A stretch of DNA of 64,000 bases from Paenibacillus sp. UNC451MF (GTDB lineage: Bacteria; Bacillota; Bacilli; Paenibacillales; NBRC-103111), in NCBI RefSeq assembly GCF_000686845.1, contig NZ_JMLS01000026.1, positions 44,954 through 108,953 on the forward strand, given 5' to 3'. The translations under genes were made by a program, and so were the position numbers. Below are positions 19,897 through 29,440 of this stretch, piece after piece (position 1 is the stretch's first letter; the number at the start of each line of letters is the position of its first letter). Under the pieces are notes generated by a model. That model saw only the letters and a program-made list of their open reading frames with translations, was not told where the DNA came from and did no database searches.

Positions 19897-19932
19897 AAAA
19901 CACAGCCGCCGAAGTTGGCCGCTGTGTTTTTT
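19897..19932 (+). terminator. Terminator after rsgI
   Basis: AAAACACAGC (19897-19906) pairs with GCTGTGTTTT (19921-19930), followed by TT. Confidence 0.88.
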
Positions 19933-20066
19933 GCGTGAATTTTGATTGCTCTTATGACGGAGTAGACGAGGTTATGATAAAATAGTAACTTGAATAAGTT
20001 CTTATTAGCTTCGCTATCGAAGCTTTCGATATTTAAAAGATTTCGTGGTAAAAGGGGAGAGAACAG

Positions 20067-21083
20067 TTGAGATACGGCGAATTTGGAAAGACGGGATACC
20101 GGGTATCCGCATTAGGGTTTGGAGCGATGAATTTACCAGGGGTATCCCTGGAGCAAGCGGGAGAAACACTGAATTATGCACTGGATCATGGGATTAACTA
20201 CATTGATACAGCAGCAGGATATCGCAATAGCGAGGAGATTATCGGGGAAACCATCTCTCATCGCCGCTCGGAGTATTTTTTGGCTACGAAGACGAATAAG
20301 CGCGATTACGCTTCCGCCAAGGAAGAAATCGAACGCAGCCTGGTAAGAATGAAGACCGATGTCATCGATTTGCTGCAAATTCATTATGTAAACTATGTGA
20401 GTGAGTATAAGCTGGCAATGGAAGACAATGGGGCATATAAAGCGGCCTTGGAGATGAAAGAGGCTGGAAAGGTACGCTACATAGGGATCACAGGCCATCG
20501 TCCTGAACTATTGGCGAAGTGGATCAGCAAGGGCGATTTTGATCAAGTCTTATTCCATCTCAATCTGGCGCAGCCCTTTGCGCTGGACGAACTTATCCCA
20601 ATGGCTACGCAAATGGGAATGGGCAAAGTGGCCATGAAGCCGCTGTCCGGAGGATTTATTCAGCCTGTTGAGAAGGCTATCCGGTACCCTTACAGCCAAA
20701 ATGTTGATGTTATTATTTCTGGAATGGTTAGTGTAGACGAGGTCAAACAAAATTTAGCTGCAATGGAGCTTGAGGTTGATACGACGGAGCGTAAGGAGCT
20801 GGAATCTTTGGCACTCGAGCTCGGGAGTCATAATTGCCGCCGTTGTAACTACTGCTCCTGTCCGATTGGGGTTACCATTCCGGATATTATGATATCGAGC
20901 CAAGTACGACAAACCTTCGGTTTGCTGCCGAAGGGAGACGGCTTCTATGAACGGCAAAAAGAGAAGATTCTCTCCTGCGCGGATTATGAGCCCTGTAGAG
21001 AGAAGCCGCTTTGCGAGGAGAAATGTCCTTATCATCTGCCTATGCAAAAGGTGGTTCAAGAAGCGGCTTCTTACTACCGTTAA
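20067..21083 (+). CDS. Aldo/keto reductase with C-terminal cysteine cluster
   Basis: 338 residues. The TIM-barrel AKR part (about 1-250) shows the tetrad: Asp in YIDTAAGY, Tyr in GYRNSEE, Lys in LATKTNK and His in LLQIHYVN. The C-terminal extension (about 250-338) has CRRCNYCSCPIGV and CADYEPCREKPLCEEKC, a ferredoxin-like arrangement that could hold iron-sulfur clusters, as in the YdhF-like/SMART 4Fe-4S AKR branch. TTG start at 20067 behind AAAGGGGAGAG. Substrate unknown. Confidence 0.87.
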   Translation: MRYGEFGKTGYRVSALGFGAMNLPGVSLEQAGETLNYALDHGINYIDTAAGYRNSEEIIGETISHRRSEYFLATKTNKRDYASAKEEIERSLVRMKTDVIDLLQIHYVNYVSEYKLAMEDNGAYKAALEMKEAGKVRYIGITGHRPELLAKWISKGDFDQVLFHLNLAQPFALDELIPMATQMGMGKVAMKPLSGGFIQPVEKAIRYPYSQNVDVIISGMVSVDEVKQNLAAMELEVDTTERKELESLALELGSHNCRRCNYCSCPIGVTIPDIMISSQVRQTFGLLPKGDGFYERQKEKILSCADYEPCREKPLCEEKCPYHLPMQKVVQEAASYYR

Positions 21084-21098
21084 TTACAGGCTATTTGT

Positions 21099-21127
21099 GA
21101 CGTTGCCCACCGGGTAACGTCCCTTCT
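21099..21127 (+). terminator. Hairpin after the aldo/keto reductase
   Basis: GACGTT...CCC (21099-21108) pairs with GGGTAACGTC (21112-21121), followed by CCTTCTT. The T-run is weak. Confidence 0.6.
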
Positions 21128-21181
21128 TACTGCTTAGCGCAATGAAGGGCTTGCATTTAGTCCTAGTCAGAGACATACATG

Positions 21182-21207
21182 AAAAAAATGCTGCCCTTAG
21201 GCAGCAC
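21182..21207 (-). terminator. Minus-strand terminator of the membrane protein gene
   Basis: TGCTGCC (21189-21195) pairs with GGCAGCA (21200-21206); seven A at 21182-21188 give the T-run on the minus strand. Confidence 0.85.
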
Positions 21208-21275
21208 TTGTAAATGCATTTTATCTTAGCGATTCAAGAGTCAGATGAGGTAGCAGTCTTTCTCGAATTTTATGA

Positions 21276-21866
21276 TTAAGCCGAAATACTTTTATTTTTG
21301 TTTTTAGTAGAAGAGGTGGTAGCCGACATCATCGTCAATGCCGTTTCCTCCAGGTCTTTCATGCGAATCACCAAGCGGTTGATCTCGTCGGTTGTATAAG
21401 ACAAATTGGTTGTTCGCTGCTCCAACTGCGAAAGATCGATGCTAATCCATCCGGTTTTACGCTTGTGGGCGCTTAAATCGAAAGACAGCACTGGAATGGA
21501 GGCAACTGTTCCGCCATGTCCCTGCAGAACCGAAGCGGCTCTATTGGAATCTTCGCTTATATCGTTCAGATGAAAGAATAGCTTACGAGATTTCCAGCGG
21601 AGAAAGCCTGGTTGGAACGCAATGATAATCAGCGACTCTTCACCGTTCTCCTGCTTGTAAATGGCGAGATTCTTTGAGTTTTTCGTAGTGCGAATATATT
21701 GATACTTCTTAATGTCAGGCAAAAATAGTACGATCAGAATCGGAATCGCGCTGGCTGCATAGATGAGCATTTCAGATTGAAAGAGTGCGGCTAATCCTAA
21801 CAAAGCGGCAAACAGTATAATAAACATCCAAAATAATTTTACATTTTTTTTCGACAAGTGAGCCAT
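21276..21866 (-). CDS. Hypothetical two-TM membrane protein
   Basis: About 196 residues. Two adjacent hydrophobic segments (about 10-30 and 35-52) are followed by a cytoplasmic beta-rich part (YIRTTKNSKNLAIYKQENG to about 150) and a Thr/Ser/Lys-rich tail. I do not recognise the family; the layout is like small bacterial PH-domain membrane proteins. ATG 21866 is proposed, but GGGGG directly abuts it and an in-frame TTG at 21884 is possible. Single gene with its own terminator. Confidence 0.75.
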   Translation of the reverse strand: MAHLSKKNVKLFWMFIILFAALLGLAALFQSEMLIYAASAIPILIVLFLPDIKKYQYIRTTKNSKNLAIYKQENGEESLIIIAFQPGFLRWKSRKLFFHLNDISEDSNRAASVLQGHGGTVASIPVLSFDLSAHKRKTGWISIDLSQLEQRTTNLSYTTDEINRLVIRMKDLEETALTMMSATTSSTKNKNKSISA

Positions 21867-22105
21867 CCCCCAGATGGAAAGCAAAATGGTAAAGCCGATA
21901 TATTCACAATATTCCTATTCTACCATAACGACCATAGCAAATTAAAGCGATTTCCCATTTTTGCGGTATGTCAAATTTATGTAGGCATCACTTTAAGCGG
22001 ATAGGAGCGCTAGGGTCAAGTCTATGCTACTAGTTGACATACGTGACTATGGGCATGAAGTTTCGTGATATATCGACATGGGCCGAGAAAATTTACGAAA
22101 TCAGG

Positions 22106-22278
22106 TTTCCTACAGAAAACTCAGCTTATGCTTACGAAGTAAGTTTTCTTTCAGAAAACTCAGCTTATGCTTACGAAGTAAGTTTTCTTTCAGAAAACTC
22201 AGCTTATGCTTACGAAGTAAGTTCTCTTTCAGAAAACTTAGCCTGTGCTTACGAAGTAAGTTTTCCTACAGAAAACTC
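22106..22278. repeat. 39-bp tandem repeat array with internal dyads
   Basis: CAGAAAACT begins at 22113, 22152, 22191, 22230 and 22269, exactly 39 bases apart: four full units plus a partial fifth. Each unit contains CTTACGAAGTAAG (a dyad) and GAAAACT...AGTTTTC, so each can fold into a hairpin. The outer units end TTCCTACAG while inner ones read TTCTTTCAG. The array ends three bases before the ribosome site of the next gene, so it forms the 5' leader of the oxidoreductase message. There is no other feature in 21885-22294. Confidence 0.9.
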
Positions 22279-22294
22279 TTAGGAGGGTCAAATC

Positions 22295-23245
22295 GTGAAG
22301 AAAAGAATCGGGATCATAGGGCTAGGAGATATCGCTCAAAAAGTATACTTACCTCTCTTGAGCACGAATGAGAGCGTTCACATTGTTGGCATCAACAGCC
22401 GGACACCGGATACGGTGGAAAGAATCGCGAGCCAATACCGCATTAAAGGGCGTTTTGACACGGTTGATGGCCTACTTGCTGAAGAGCCGGAGGCCGTATT
22501 CGTGCATAGCCCGACAGAGACTCATTATGATGTGGTCATGGCTTGCTTAAAGAAGAAAGTAGCTGTTTACGTAGACAAGCCATTATCTTATGCTTATCAT
22601 GAATCCGAGGCTATGGCCCAGTACGCACTTGACCAGGGACTTGTGCTTGGGGTCGGGTTTAACCGCCGCTTTGCTCCTCTCTATGTCCAGGCGAGAAAGT
22701 GGCTGGAGGAGGCTGGAGGCTTCGATTTTTGCACCGTTTCCAAACATAGGACGAAGCTGCAAAAACATAGCGCCAAGTTCACTTTGTATGATGATATGAT
22801 CCATATGCTGGATTTGATGTTATGGTTAGGCGGAGATCACTTCGAAAATTTGCAGTACATAGAAAGTAAGGATGAGGAAGGAAAGCTGCTTTTCGGAACA
22901 GGAAGTCTTGTGTTCCCCAGATCTGTTGATGGCCTAGAGACCATTCGTGCAGGTCAGTTCAGTATGGCAAGGCTTGCTGGTGCTGATCATGAAAAGCTCG
23001 AGCTGCATGGAAGCGGCCGTTCTGCTGAGGTGACGAATATGGAATCAGCCGTTTTCTCTGAAAAGAATAGTTCTCCTCAGTCAGGGGGCTTTGGCAGCTG
23101 GGAGACGATCATATCGCGTCGCGGCTTTACAGGGGCTGTCCATCATTTTCTTGAACATTTGGATGACGCCGCAGCTTGTACAATTCGCGCAGACCGTGTA
23201 TTACCCGTTCATCAAATGATTGAACGAATGATCGCTCATTTGTAA
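22295..23245 (+). CDS. Gfo/Idh/MocA family oxidoreductase
   Basis: 316 residues. The N-terminal Rossmann domain starts KKRIGIIGLGDIAQKVYLPLL, and the catalytic-lysine motif is YVDKPLSY (about K95). The C-terminal alpha/beta domain carries DDMIHMLDLMLWLGGD, the substrate-site His/Asp helix of the family. These enzymes oxidise or reduce sugars, inositols or amino sugars with NAD(P). GTG start at 22295 behind TAGGAGGGTC. Substrate unknown. Confidence 0.87.
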   Translation: MKKRIGIIGLGDIAQKVYLPLLSTNESVHIVGINSRTPDTVERIASQYRIKGRFDTVDGLLAEEPEAVFVHSPTETHYDVVMACLKKKVAVYVDKPLSYAYHESEAMAQYALDQGLVLGVGFNRRFAPLYVQARKWLEEAGGFDFCTVSKHRTKLQKHSAKFTLYDDMIHMLDLMLWLGGDHFENLQYIESKDEEGKLLFGTGSLVFPRSVDGLETIRAGQFSMARLAGADHEKLELHGSGRSAEVTNMESAVFSEKNSSPQSGGFGSWETIISRRGFTGAVHHFLEHLDDAAACTIRADRVLPVHQMIERMIAHL

Positions 23246-23322
23246 TGCAAGCGGTTATACATAGATAAGGTTAGTCAAGTACCTGAGCAGTTACTAATGA
23301 AAATGCAAAGGAGGCTACACTT

Positions 23323-25515
23323 TTGAGTTCAATGCACCTGGAACACCCTTCTTTTTATGAAAACGCATTTTTGCTTGCTCCAGCCGGTATCGCTATTTCT
23401 TCTATAAACGGTGTATGGAACCGTGTTAATCCGGCCCTCTGTCAAATGCTTGGTTACGATGAATGGGAATTAGTGGGGAAAGACATCAAAGCTCTTACGC
23501 ACCCTGAGGATTGGCCTCATGAAGAACAGCAGCTTAAGGAATTACAGGATGGTCGCTGTCATTCTTCAAGTATGGAAGCCCGCTACATCCACAAATCGGG
23601 GCATGTCCTGTGGATGTCGGAACAGGTCTCAGTATTTTGTAATGAGCTGGGGACACCGGACAGCTTATATATATATTTGACCGATATATCGGAGCGAAAG
23701 CTTGCAGATCAATTGGAGTCCGTTATTTTGGAGCATTCGCAGGATATTATCGTTTACAGCTCAGCCGATGGAACTTGCCTTTACGCTTCGCCTGCTCTTC
23801 AGAATTTGCTTGGCTACCATCCGAATGAGTTTATAGGGCTGAAGCTATTGGACTATTTTCATTCTGAGGATGTAACCAACATCGTGGAGCGCCAATATAG
23901 CGATATGGATAAAATCTGCGCTCGATTCCGTCATGCAGATGGGCAATACATATGGTTTGAGACGTCTATCAAAATCATTCGAAATGCGGATGGAGAAGTA
24001 GACAAAATCTTGTCCATTGGAAGGGATGTTACGGAACGAATGCTGACGGAGCAAGCCCTTATTAATAGCCAAAGGAGCTTGGCAGAAGCACAGCGGATAG
24101 CATCCATCGGCAGCTGGGAATGGGATTTGGAGCGGGATGAGATCTATTGCTCCGAGGAGCTGTTTCGCATTCATGGTATTACGGATAACAAAATAACCGG
24201 AAGGTTCGAAACTCTGCTGCATTTTGTTCACCCGGAAGATCATGCTCTCTTGTTGGCTATGTTGAAGAGGGCAATAGATGAAGGGCATAACTTCAGTCTA
24301 GAATGTCGTTTAAAGCTATCAGATAATAATGAAAAGCACGTCCACATCCAGGGCGTAGTTGTGTTGGATGAGCAAGGTCAATCAAGCAGGATTCAAGGGA
24401 CTCTTCAAGACATCAGTGAGCAAAAGAAAATGCAGCAGCTGCTTGAAGAAACAATTGATCGATATACATCATTAAAAAGATATAATCCAGATGCGATAAT
24501 ATCCTTGGATAAAACAGGCTATATCGTTTCAGTTAATCCGGCCGCGGAGCAAATAACGGGATATTCTGCGCAAGAATTGAATGAGTTTCATTATACGGAC
24601 TTATTCTACTATGAAGATGTAGGGCGCGCCCAGCAGTGGTTTCAACAGTTTATGAAAAATGAATCGGTCGATTGTGGAGAAATGCGGATTGTAGGTAAGG
24701 ACGGATCTGTCATTGATTTGCTCATTACTCCTGCACCGATCATCATTCGTCATGAAATGGTCGGCTGCTATGTGATGGTTAAAGACATTACCGAGCAAAA
24801 GAGGAAGGACGAGCTGCTGCGCAAATCCGAGAAGCTGTCCGTTGTTGGTCAATTGGCGGCAGGCGTGGCCCATGAAATTCGCAATCCGCTAACAGCTTTG
24901 AAAGGATTCGTTAAGCTGATGATGCATTCGGACGCCCAGTTTCCCAGATATTTATCCATTATGAAGGAAGAGCTGGATCGCATCGAGCTGATCGTGAGCG
25001 AATTATTGATGCTGTCCAAGCCACAGACACTCCAATTAAAAGTGACCGATCTTAAGGATTTAGTAGAAGAGGTTCAAACGTTGATTGGCACGCAGGCGAT
25101 TATGAAAAACATTGAAATCCAGTTAGCAGCCGAACAAGGGCCTTTTACGGTGCATTGCGACCCTAATCAAATAAAGCAAGTTATTATTAACTTCCTGAAA
25201 AACGCAATCGAAGCGATGACGCGCGAGGGGATTATTCAGATTGTTCTTTCTGTGGACGCACTCGGTCATGCGAGGCTGCAGATTATTGATCAAGGCTGCG
25301 GCATTCCGGAGGATAAGCTACCTCGGCTTGGAGAGCCTTTCTTCACAACCAAGGAAGGCGGAACGGGATTAGGACTCATGGTCAGCCAAAAAATTATTGA
25401 GCATCATGGCGGTAAGATGTCTATTACAAGCAGAGTGAATTACGGAACTATGGTTGAAGTGAGCTTGCCGCTAACGGAACATACTTTGAAAGAACAATCC
25501 GTTATGGGGTCATAA
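23323..25515 (+). CDS. Orphan multi-PAS sensor histidine kinase (sporulation-kinase type)
   Basis: 730 residues with no membrane helices, so cytoplasmic. Four PAS domains (about 10-130, 133-245, 258-370, 380-495), the last ones followed by PAC-like DITEQK/DISEQK motifs, then HisKA with H517 in GVAHEIRNPLTALKGF and HATPase_c with NAIEAM (N box), DQGCGIP (G1) and GGTGLGL (G2). No response regulator is adjacent. In Bacillales this organisation is typical of KinA/KinE-like kinases that feed the Spo0F-Spo0A phosphorelay; that role is inference. TTG start at 23323 after AAAGGAGGC. Confidence 0.9.
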   Translation: MSSMHLEHPSFYENAFLLAPAGIAISSINGVWNRVNPALCQMLGYDEWELVGKDIKALTHPEDWPHEEQQLKELQDGRCHSSSMEARYIHKSGHVLWMSEQVSVFCNELGTPDSLYIYLTDISERKLADQLESVILEHSQDIIVYSSADGTCLYASPALQNLLGYHPNEFIGLKLLDYFHSEDVTNIVERQYSDMDKICARFRHADGQYIWFETSIKIIRNADGEVDKILSIGRDVTERMLTEQALINSQRSLAEAQRIASIGSWEWDLERDEIYCSEELFRIHGITDNKITGRFETLLHFVHPEDHALLLAMLKRAIDEGHNFSLECRLKLSDNNEKHVHIQGVVVLDEQGQSSRIQGTLQDISEQKKMQQLLEETIDRYTSLKRYNPDAIISLDKTGYIVSVNPAAEQITGYSAQELNEFHYTDLFYYEDVGRAQQWFQQFMKNESVDCGEMRIVGKDGSVIDLLITPAPIIIRHEMVGCYVMVKDITEQKRKDELLRKSEKLSVVGQLAAGVAHEIRNPLTALKGFVKLMMHSDAQFPRYLSIMKEELDRIELIVSELLMLSKPQTLQLKVTDLKDLVEEVQTLIGTQAIMKNIEIQLAAEQGPFTVHCDPNQIKQVIINFLKNAIEAMTREGIIQIVLSVDALGHARLQIIDQGCGIPEDKLPRLGEPFFTTKEGGTGLGLMVSQKIIEHHGGKMSITSRVNYGTMVEVSLPLTEHTLKEQSVMGS

Positions 25516-25575
25516 TAGAAAAAGAGCGCTTCATGAATGGAAAGTGACTTGCGAGCCAAGAGGGAGGAAAGGACA

Positions 25576-26160
25576 ATGAACTTAAAGCAGGAAATCGGGA
25601 ACAGGGTGCCGCCGGGTCAGACGCTGACACGAGGATTTCCCGTTCTTCACTATGGCAGCGTGCCTTATTATAATGATATGAGCCTATGGAACTTTCGACT
25701 GTTCGGACTTGTGGAGGAGGAAGCGACACTTAGCTACCAGGAGTTCATCGCTCTCCCTCGACGGGAGTTCCAGAACGATATTCACTGTGTGACGACTTGG
25801 TCCAAGCTGGATAATGTGTGGGAAGGGGTAGCGGTAGCTGAGGTGATGAAGCGGGTTAAGCTGAAGCCTGAAGCTAAGTATGTTATGCTGCATGCTGAGC
25901 ATGGCTGGACGACGAATCTGCCGCTGGAGGACTTTCTTCGGGAAACTTCGTTCTTTGCCCTTAAGCATAATGGAGAGCTGCTGACTCCAGACCATGGCTA
26001 CCCGGTTCGTATGGTAGTGCCTCATCTCTATTTCTGGAAAAGCGCCAAATGGCTGCGCGGGATCGAGTTCATGCAAAGCGACAAGCCGGGATTTTGGGAG
26101 CGAAACGGATACCATATGTATGGTAATCCGTGGGAAGAACAGCGCTATGATTTTGATTAA
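25576..26160 (+). CDS. Sulfite-oxidase-fold molybdopterin protein (YuiH-like)
   Basis: 194 residues. The core is the oxidoreductase molybdopterin domain of the sulfite oxidase/MsrP superfamily: the Mo-binding cysteine lies in DIHCVTTWSKLDNVWEG (about C75), with HGWTTNLPLED and DHGYPVRMVVPHLYFWKSAKW downstream. There is no signal peptide, so it is probably cytoplasmic. ATG 25576 after GGGAGGAAAGG is preferred over the upstream ATG at 25537. The last 34 bases recur at 29854-29887, so the region after this gene looks inserted. Confidence 0.9.
   Translation: MNLKQEIGNRVPPGQTLTRGFPVLHYGSVPYYNDMSLWNFRLFGLVEEEATLSYQEFIALPRREFQNDIHCVTTWSKLDNVWEGVAVAEVMKRVKLKPEAKYVMLHAEHGWTTNLPLEDFLRETSFFALKHNGELLTPDHGYPVRMVVPHLYFWKSAKWLRGIEFMQSDKPGFWERNGYHMYGNPWEEQRYDFD
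26126..26159 (+). repeat. 34-bp direct repeat, left copy (attachment-site-like)
   Basis: The end of the molybdopterin gene, from ATCCGTGGGAAGAAC through GATTTTGATTA, recurs at 29854-29887 with one difference (T26148 versus C29876). Direct repeats at the 3' end of a gene are typical attachment-site products of site-specific integration. Confidence 0.85.
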
Positions 26161-26283
26161 AAAAGCCCGATTAGGCATTCAAATCCCAATCGGACAGTAA
26201 ACAGGCACTCGTCTACCTGGGCCTCATTTGGCCTCGGTGACATCTGTATTGATGGTTATATGAGAGAATACCTCATTAAGAAA

Positions 26284-26367
26284 TTATTTCTTGGCAACCT
26301 CGTCTTCAATTTGATACCATAAATCATGAATACGTTGAAGCTGCTGGATTACCTCCTGAGGATCCAT
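26284..26367 (-). CDS. Small ORF or gene remnant
   Basis: 27 codons from ATG (MDPQEVIQQLQRIHDLWY then an acidic/basic end). The frame is open for 15 more codons upstream to a stop, without a ribosome site. It looks like the C-terminal end of an unrecognised helical protein rather than a complete gene. Confidence 0.3.
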   Translation of the reverse strand: MDPQEVIQQLQRIHDLWYQIEDEVAKK

Positions 26368-26517
26368 GTAGCTTTTTTTCTGTTCTGTTAGAGAATCTTT
26401 AAATCTTCCAGGCTAGTAAATTTGTAACCATTCGACCAGAAGCGGTTGTAGTATCAATTCCTCACTCCTGGATTTAATCCCTACGCTGTATTTTTCAAAC
26501 AAATCGAATAAGTATTC

Positions 26518-26664
26518 ATGAAAAAGGCGTATCGTGGTACGAACCAACACCGTTATATTTATAGTGAATATCAGAATGACCCAGTAGCTCATAAGTGGAT
26601 GGAACCATATCTAATACGTATGCACGAGATCACATATGAAATGGGAAAGTACTTCAATAAATAG
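26518..26664 (+). CDS. Small ORF or gene remnant
   Basis: 48 codons, rich in Tyr and His (starts MKKAYRGTNQHRYIY, ends YEMGKYFNK). No good ribosome site precedes it. GAGGCC (26671-26676) with GGCCTC (26690-26695) forms a terminator-like hairpin just after the stop. Not recognised; it may be the tail of a lost gene. Confidence 0.35.
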   Translation: MKKAYRGTNQHRYIYSEYQNDPVAHKWMEPYLIRMHEITYEMGKYFNK

Positions 26665-26791
26665 AACAAAGAGGCCTCCTTTAACCGGGGGCCTCACTCT
26701 TTAATTCTCATACTGATCGATAAGCAGATAATAAATCCTTCAGTCATTACGATAGTATTTACACACGTAAGTCTCCGCGCGTCTTCCTTCC

Positions 26792-26983
26792 CTATTTGCT
26801 TAAATTCTCTATCTCAATCGATAAGATCCGTTTCTTAAGCGACCAATCCGGTTCTTTTAATATGAACCATTTCTTTCGCTGAATCCCGATTCGTTCTGCA
26901 AATATATCAACTTGTCTACCGGCAGCCAGATCAAACAGTACACCTGTTGAATATCCGTCTGGCAGTTTAACGCTTTTAAACAT
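26792..26983 (-). CDS. Small hypothetical protein
   Basis: 63 residues starting MFKSVKLPDGYSTGVLFDLAAG. The ATG at 26983 is well placed behind AGAAGGTGAT, so this is the most credible small gene in the inserted segment. Mixed beta/alpha character, no membrane segment, no recognised family. Confidence 0.6.
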   Translation of the reverse strand: MFKSVKLPDGYSTGVLFDLAAGRQVDIFAERIGIQRKKWFILKEPDWSLKKRILSIEIENLSK

Positions 26984-27007
26984 AAGATCACCTTCTATGT
27001 AATAAAT

Positions 27008-27041
27008 AAAAAGACCCTTTACTCTTGGGAGCAAAAGGTCT
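27008..27041 (-). terminator. Minus-strand terminator inside the inserted segment
   Basis: AGACCCTTT (27012-27020) pairs with AAAAGGTCT (27033-27041) and A-rich 27004-27011 supplies the T-run on the minus strand. It would end transcription coming from the large membrane protein gene. Confidence 0.7.
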
Positions 27042-27111
27042 GAGGTAGAGATAGGAAAAACGCTTGGGAGCGATACCTATATTATAACATATTTACTTGC
27101 CTTCCCACGCT

Positions 27112-27297
27112 TTAATTTTCCATCCACATAAATAATCTGGTACAAACGCTGTGTCCGGTCCACTCTTCAGATACCTCTATATTAAATCCGGCTGTTTGAA
27201 GCGCAGTAACAACTTTATCTTTAATTCTCTGCAGCTCATTTAGCTCTACGTCTTCATTTATGATTGGGAAAACTAGATCAGGCTCTTGTCCACTTTA
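27112..27297 (-). pseudogene. C-terminal fragment of an unrecognised gene
   Basis: An open frame of about 61 codons without a plausible start runs to TAA at 27112-27114. It reads through EPDLVFPIINEDVELNE, a helix and then EWTGHSVCTRLFMWMEN, which looks like genuine protein sequence. Its 5' end is cut at the junction with the stop of the neighbouring membrane protein gene. Confidence 0.5.
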
Positions 27298-27307
27298 ATA
27301 CACAACA

Positions 27308-29401
27308 TTAATTTTCAGTAATCTTCCAATCTACAACATTAAAGAAAAGTTCTCTCGGATCTGATCCATCCAACCTCTTTGCATTTGTCGAGAAATGAAT
27401 TTGATGCATTCCTGGTGGTAATGTTATCGATTTGTTGAAAAAAGCAGTTTGATTGTTTACCTCAAAAGATTCATTGATTAATCCAGTTAAGAAAACTTTA
27501 GATTTATTTGGGTAACCCGTAGACAATCCCAAACTGATAGTTAGTTGTTTAGCTGACGGTGCTGGATTTGTTAAAAATAAATCACCCTCACTGCTACTCC
27601 ATCGCCAGTTATGTGTTAGATCTTTTTCTAATCCATAGAATCCGTTTGACCATGTATCATTTACCAAGTACATCGCCTTGTTTTTTAGTTTTTCCAATTC
27701 ATTATGAGGGATATTTAATGTTTTTTCGTACGATCCAAAATCAAAATAAGTTAATCGCTGATCATCGCTTATTATCGGGGTTACATGTAAAATATTCTGT
27801 AATTCGGATTCGATTTTTTCTCCATTGTCCTTATAACCAAATCTGTCTATATATATTCCCTGAAATCCTGCATAGATCAGATGGTTGACCATTTCCGGCA
27901 TAGGCTTTTGAGAAACGAGCTTTTGCCACTGATCACCGTACCTTCCTCTCATAGCCCCATAGCTCCAGCGCAAACTATTAGAGTGAAGATACCCCTTGCT
28001 TAAAGCATAATCAGCCATCTTTTCTACTCGTGGGCTCTCTGGATAAGCGACATAAGGAAGTTGAAATATCATTGAGTTTTGAGGAACGCTAGATTCAATG
28101 TTCTGGACAAATTTCTGATCACTTTTATATTCATCTTGAACTTTATAATTTACAGCAAACGAGTTTGTTGTTTGGTCCAGCATACCAATAACAAGCACTA
28201 TTAAAAAAACAATGGATCTCGCAGCTGTACTTTTTACCTTCATCCGTTCCAATAATGAGAAGAATCCAATGAATGATACAAAGGCTATAAACAGTCCAAT
28301 CCGGTCATATCCTCGAATCTCGGGGACCACAAAAGAAATGATGGCTCCTATACCCCCAATAGTCGATAATAACAATGACAATATATTTATTTTCCCCATT
28401 TTATTGATCAAATCCTCTTTCATTGGAGAGAGCAAACTGAACAATAGAATGATAAATCCGATCGTTCCAACGATTCCCAAAGCAGTATGAGCGCTTCCGT
28501 AACTGATTGGGAAATTAAGGTTATATTTACTCTTCAATTCTGCTAGCTTATCTATTCTATGGTCATTAACTGGAAGCACAAGCTGGGTAATTTTTAGTCC
28601 ATATGCTTCAGCCTCACCATAAAATTTGTGAGAAGTTTCGATGTTTTTTCCATGAGTCAATGAATAAGTGAAGTTAGGGCTTAGATTTATCAGACATCCA
28701 ACTGCAATCACTAGTGTAATGACAAATGGATATAATGATAATTTAATTGATCTACGTTTAATAATCGCAATGATGCCTATCGAAACCAAGAGAAAGCATC
28801 CGAAAAATGCGTAATAAACACCTGAGCTCGAGATAATTAATGACAGGATAATAGACCATATGTACATTTTTCTTGATGGACGTTCAATGGTGGACGACCA
28901 ATAGATCATAAGAACAATGAACGGTATCGTCCAATAAAACCCCAAAAACATATGTGTTGCGTTTCGAAAAAAGTGAAAAGGCAGCATTGTAAATAAGATA
29001 CCAGTTACAAACGCAGACATATAAGACAACTTCAAGTACCGCGTCACAAAAGCAGCGGCGCATGCACATAAGGGAAATCCAAGAAGAAAAAATAAGTTCA
29101 TGATAAGACCAAATTTATCTGTAAACCAACTCATGGCTTTAATAAGAAAGAAATTAAACATGTCCGAACCAGCATAATCGTACATTTCTTGTCCAAATGG
29201 CATTCCTGCGTTTGAATTTGTTAAGTACCAACCAAAATCAATGATAGTTTTGACCCACCCAGCCACTTGCATTGAGTCACCAACGTAATAGAAAGGAATA
29301 GTAAAGTCATATGTCCAAATATTTAGAACCCAAAACGACAGTAAAATTGATATTACGACAAGTGAAGAGTATAAAAAAATGTTGCTTCTATAAGTTGACA
29401 T
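27308..29401 (-). CDS. Large polytopic membrane protein, GT-C/YfhO-like
   Basis: About 697 residues with roughly 11-13 hydrophobic segments in the first 420 residues and a soluble C-terminal domain. A first-loop stretch YYVGDSMQVAGWVKTI followed by GWYLTNSNAGMPFGQ is reminiscent of GT-C transferases and YfhO-type proteins that modify wall polymers or lipids. Start M at 29401 is six bases behind GGAG; ATG 29413 is also possible. AT-rich codon use differs from the flanking genes and suggests transfer. The activity is unknown. Confidence 0.75.
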   Translation of the reverse strand: MSTYRSNIFLYSSLVVISILLSFWVLNIWTYDFTIPFYYVGDSMQVAGWVKTIIDFGWYLTNSNAGMPFGQEMYDYAGSDMFNFFLIKAMSWFTDKFGLIMNLFFLLGFPLCACAAAFVTRYLKLSYMSAFVTGILFTMLPFHFFRNATHMFLGFYWTIPFIVLMIYWSSTIERPSRKMYIWSIILSLIISSSGVYYAFFGCFLLVSIGIIAIIKRRSIKLSLYPFVITLVIAVGCLINLSPNFTYSLTHGKNIETSHKFYGEAEAYGLKITQLVLPVNDHRIDKLAELKSKYNLNFPISYGSAHTALGIVGTIGFIILLFSLLSPMKEDLINKMGKINILSLLLSTIGGIGAIISFVVPEIRGYDRIGLFIAFVSFIGFFSLLERMKVKSTAARSIVFLIVLVIGMLDQTTNSFAVNYKVQDEYKSDQKFVQNIESSVPQNSMIFQLPYVAYPESPRVEKMADYALSKGYLHSNSLRWSYGAMRGRYGDQWQKLVSQKPMPEMVNHLIYAGFQGIYIDRFGYKDNGEKIESELQNILHVTPIISDDQRLTYFDFGSYEKTLNIPHNELEKLKNKAMYLVNDTWSNGFYGLEKDLTHNWRWSSSEGDLFLTNPAPSAKQLTISLGLSTGYPNKSKVFLTGLINESFEVNNQTAFFNKSITLPPGMHQIHFSTNAKRLDGSDPRELFFNVVDWKITEN

Positions 29402-29440
29402 CATCTGCTCCATTTCATAATTGATAAAATTAGGTACTAT

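Noticed and set aside
22106..22278. The 39-bp array as a CRISPR
   Set aside because: The units are contiguous with no unique spacers, and no cas genes are present.
22034..22371. Two overlapping open frames with repeated 13-residue units
   Set aside because: They arise because the tandem repeat is 39 bases, a multiple of three. The palindromic unit and lack of a ribosome site argue against coding.
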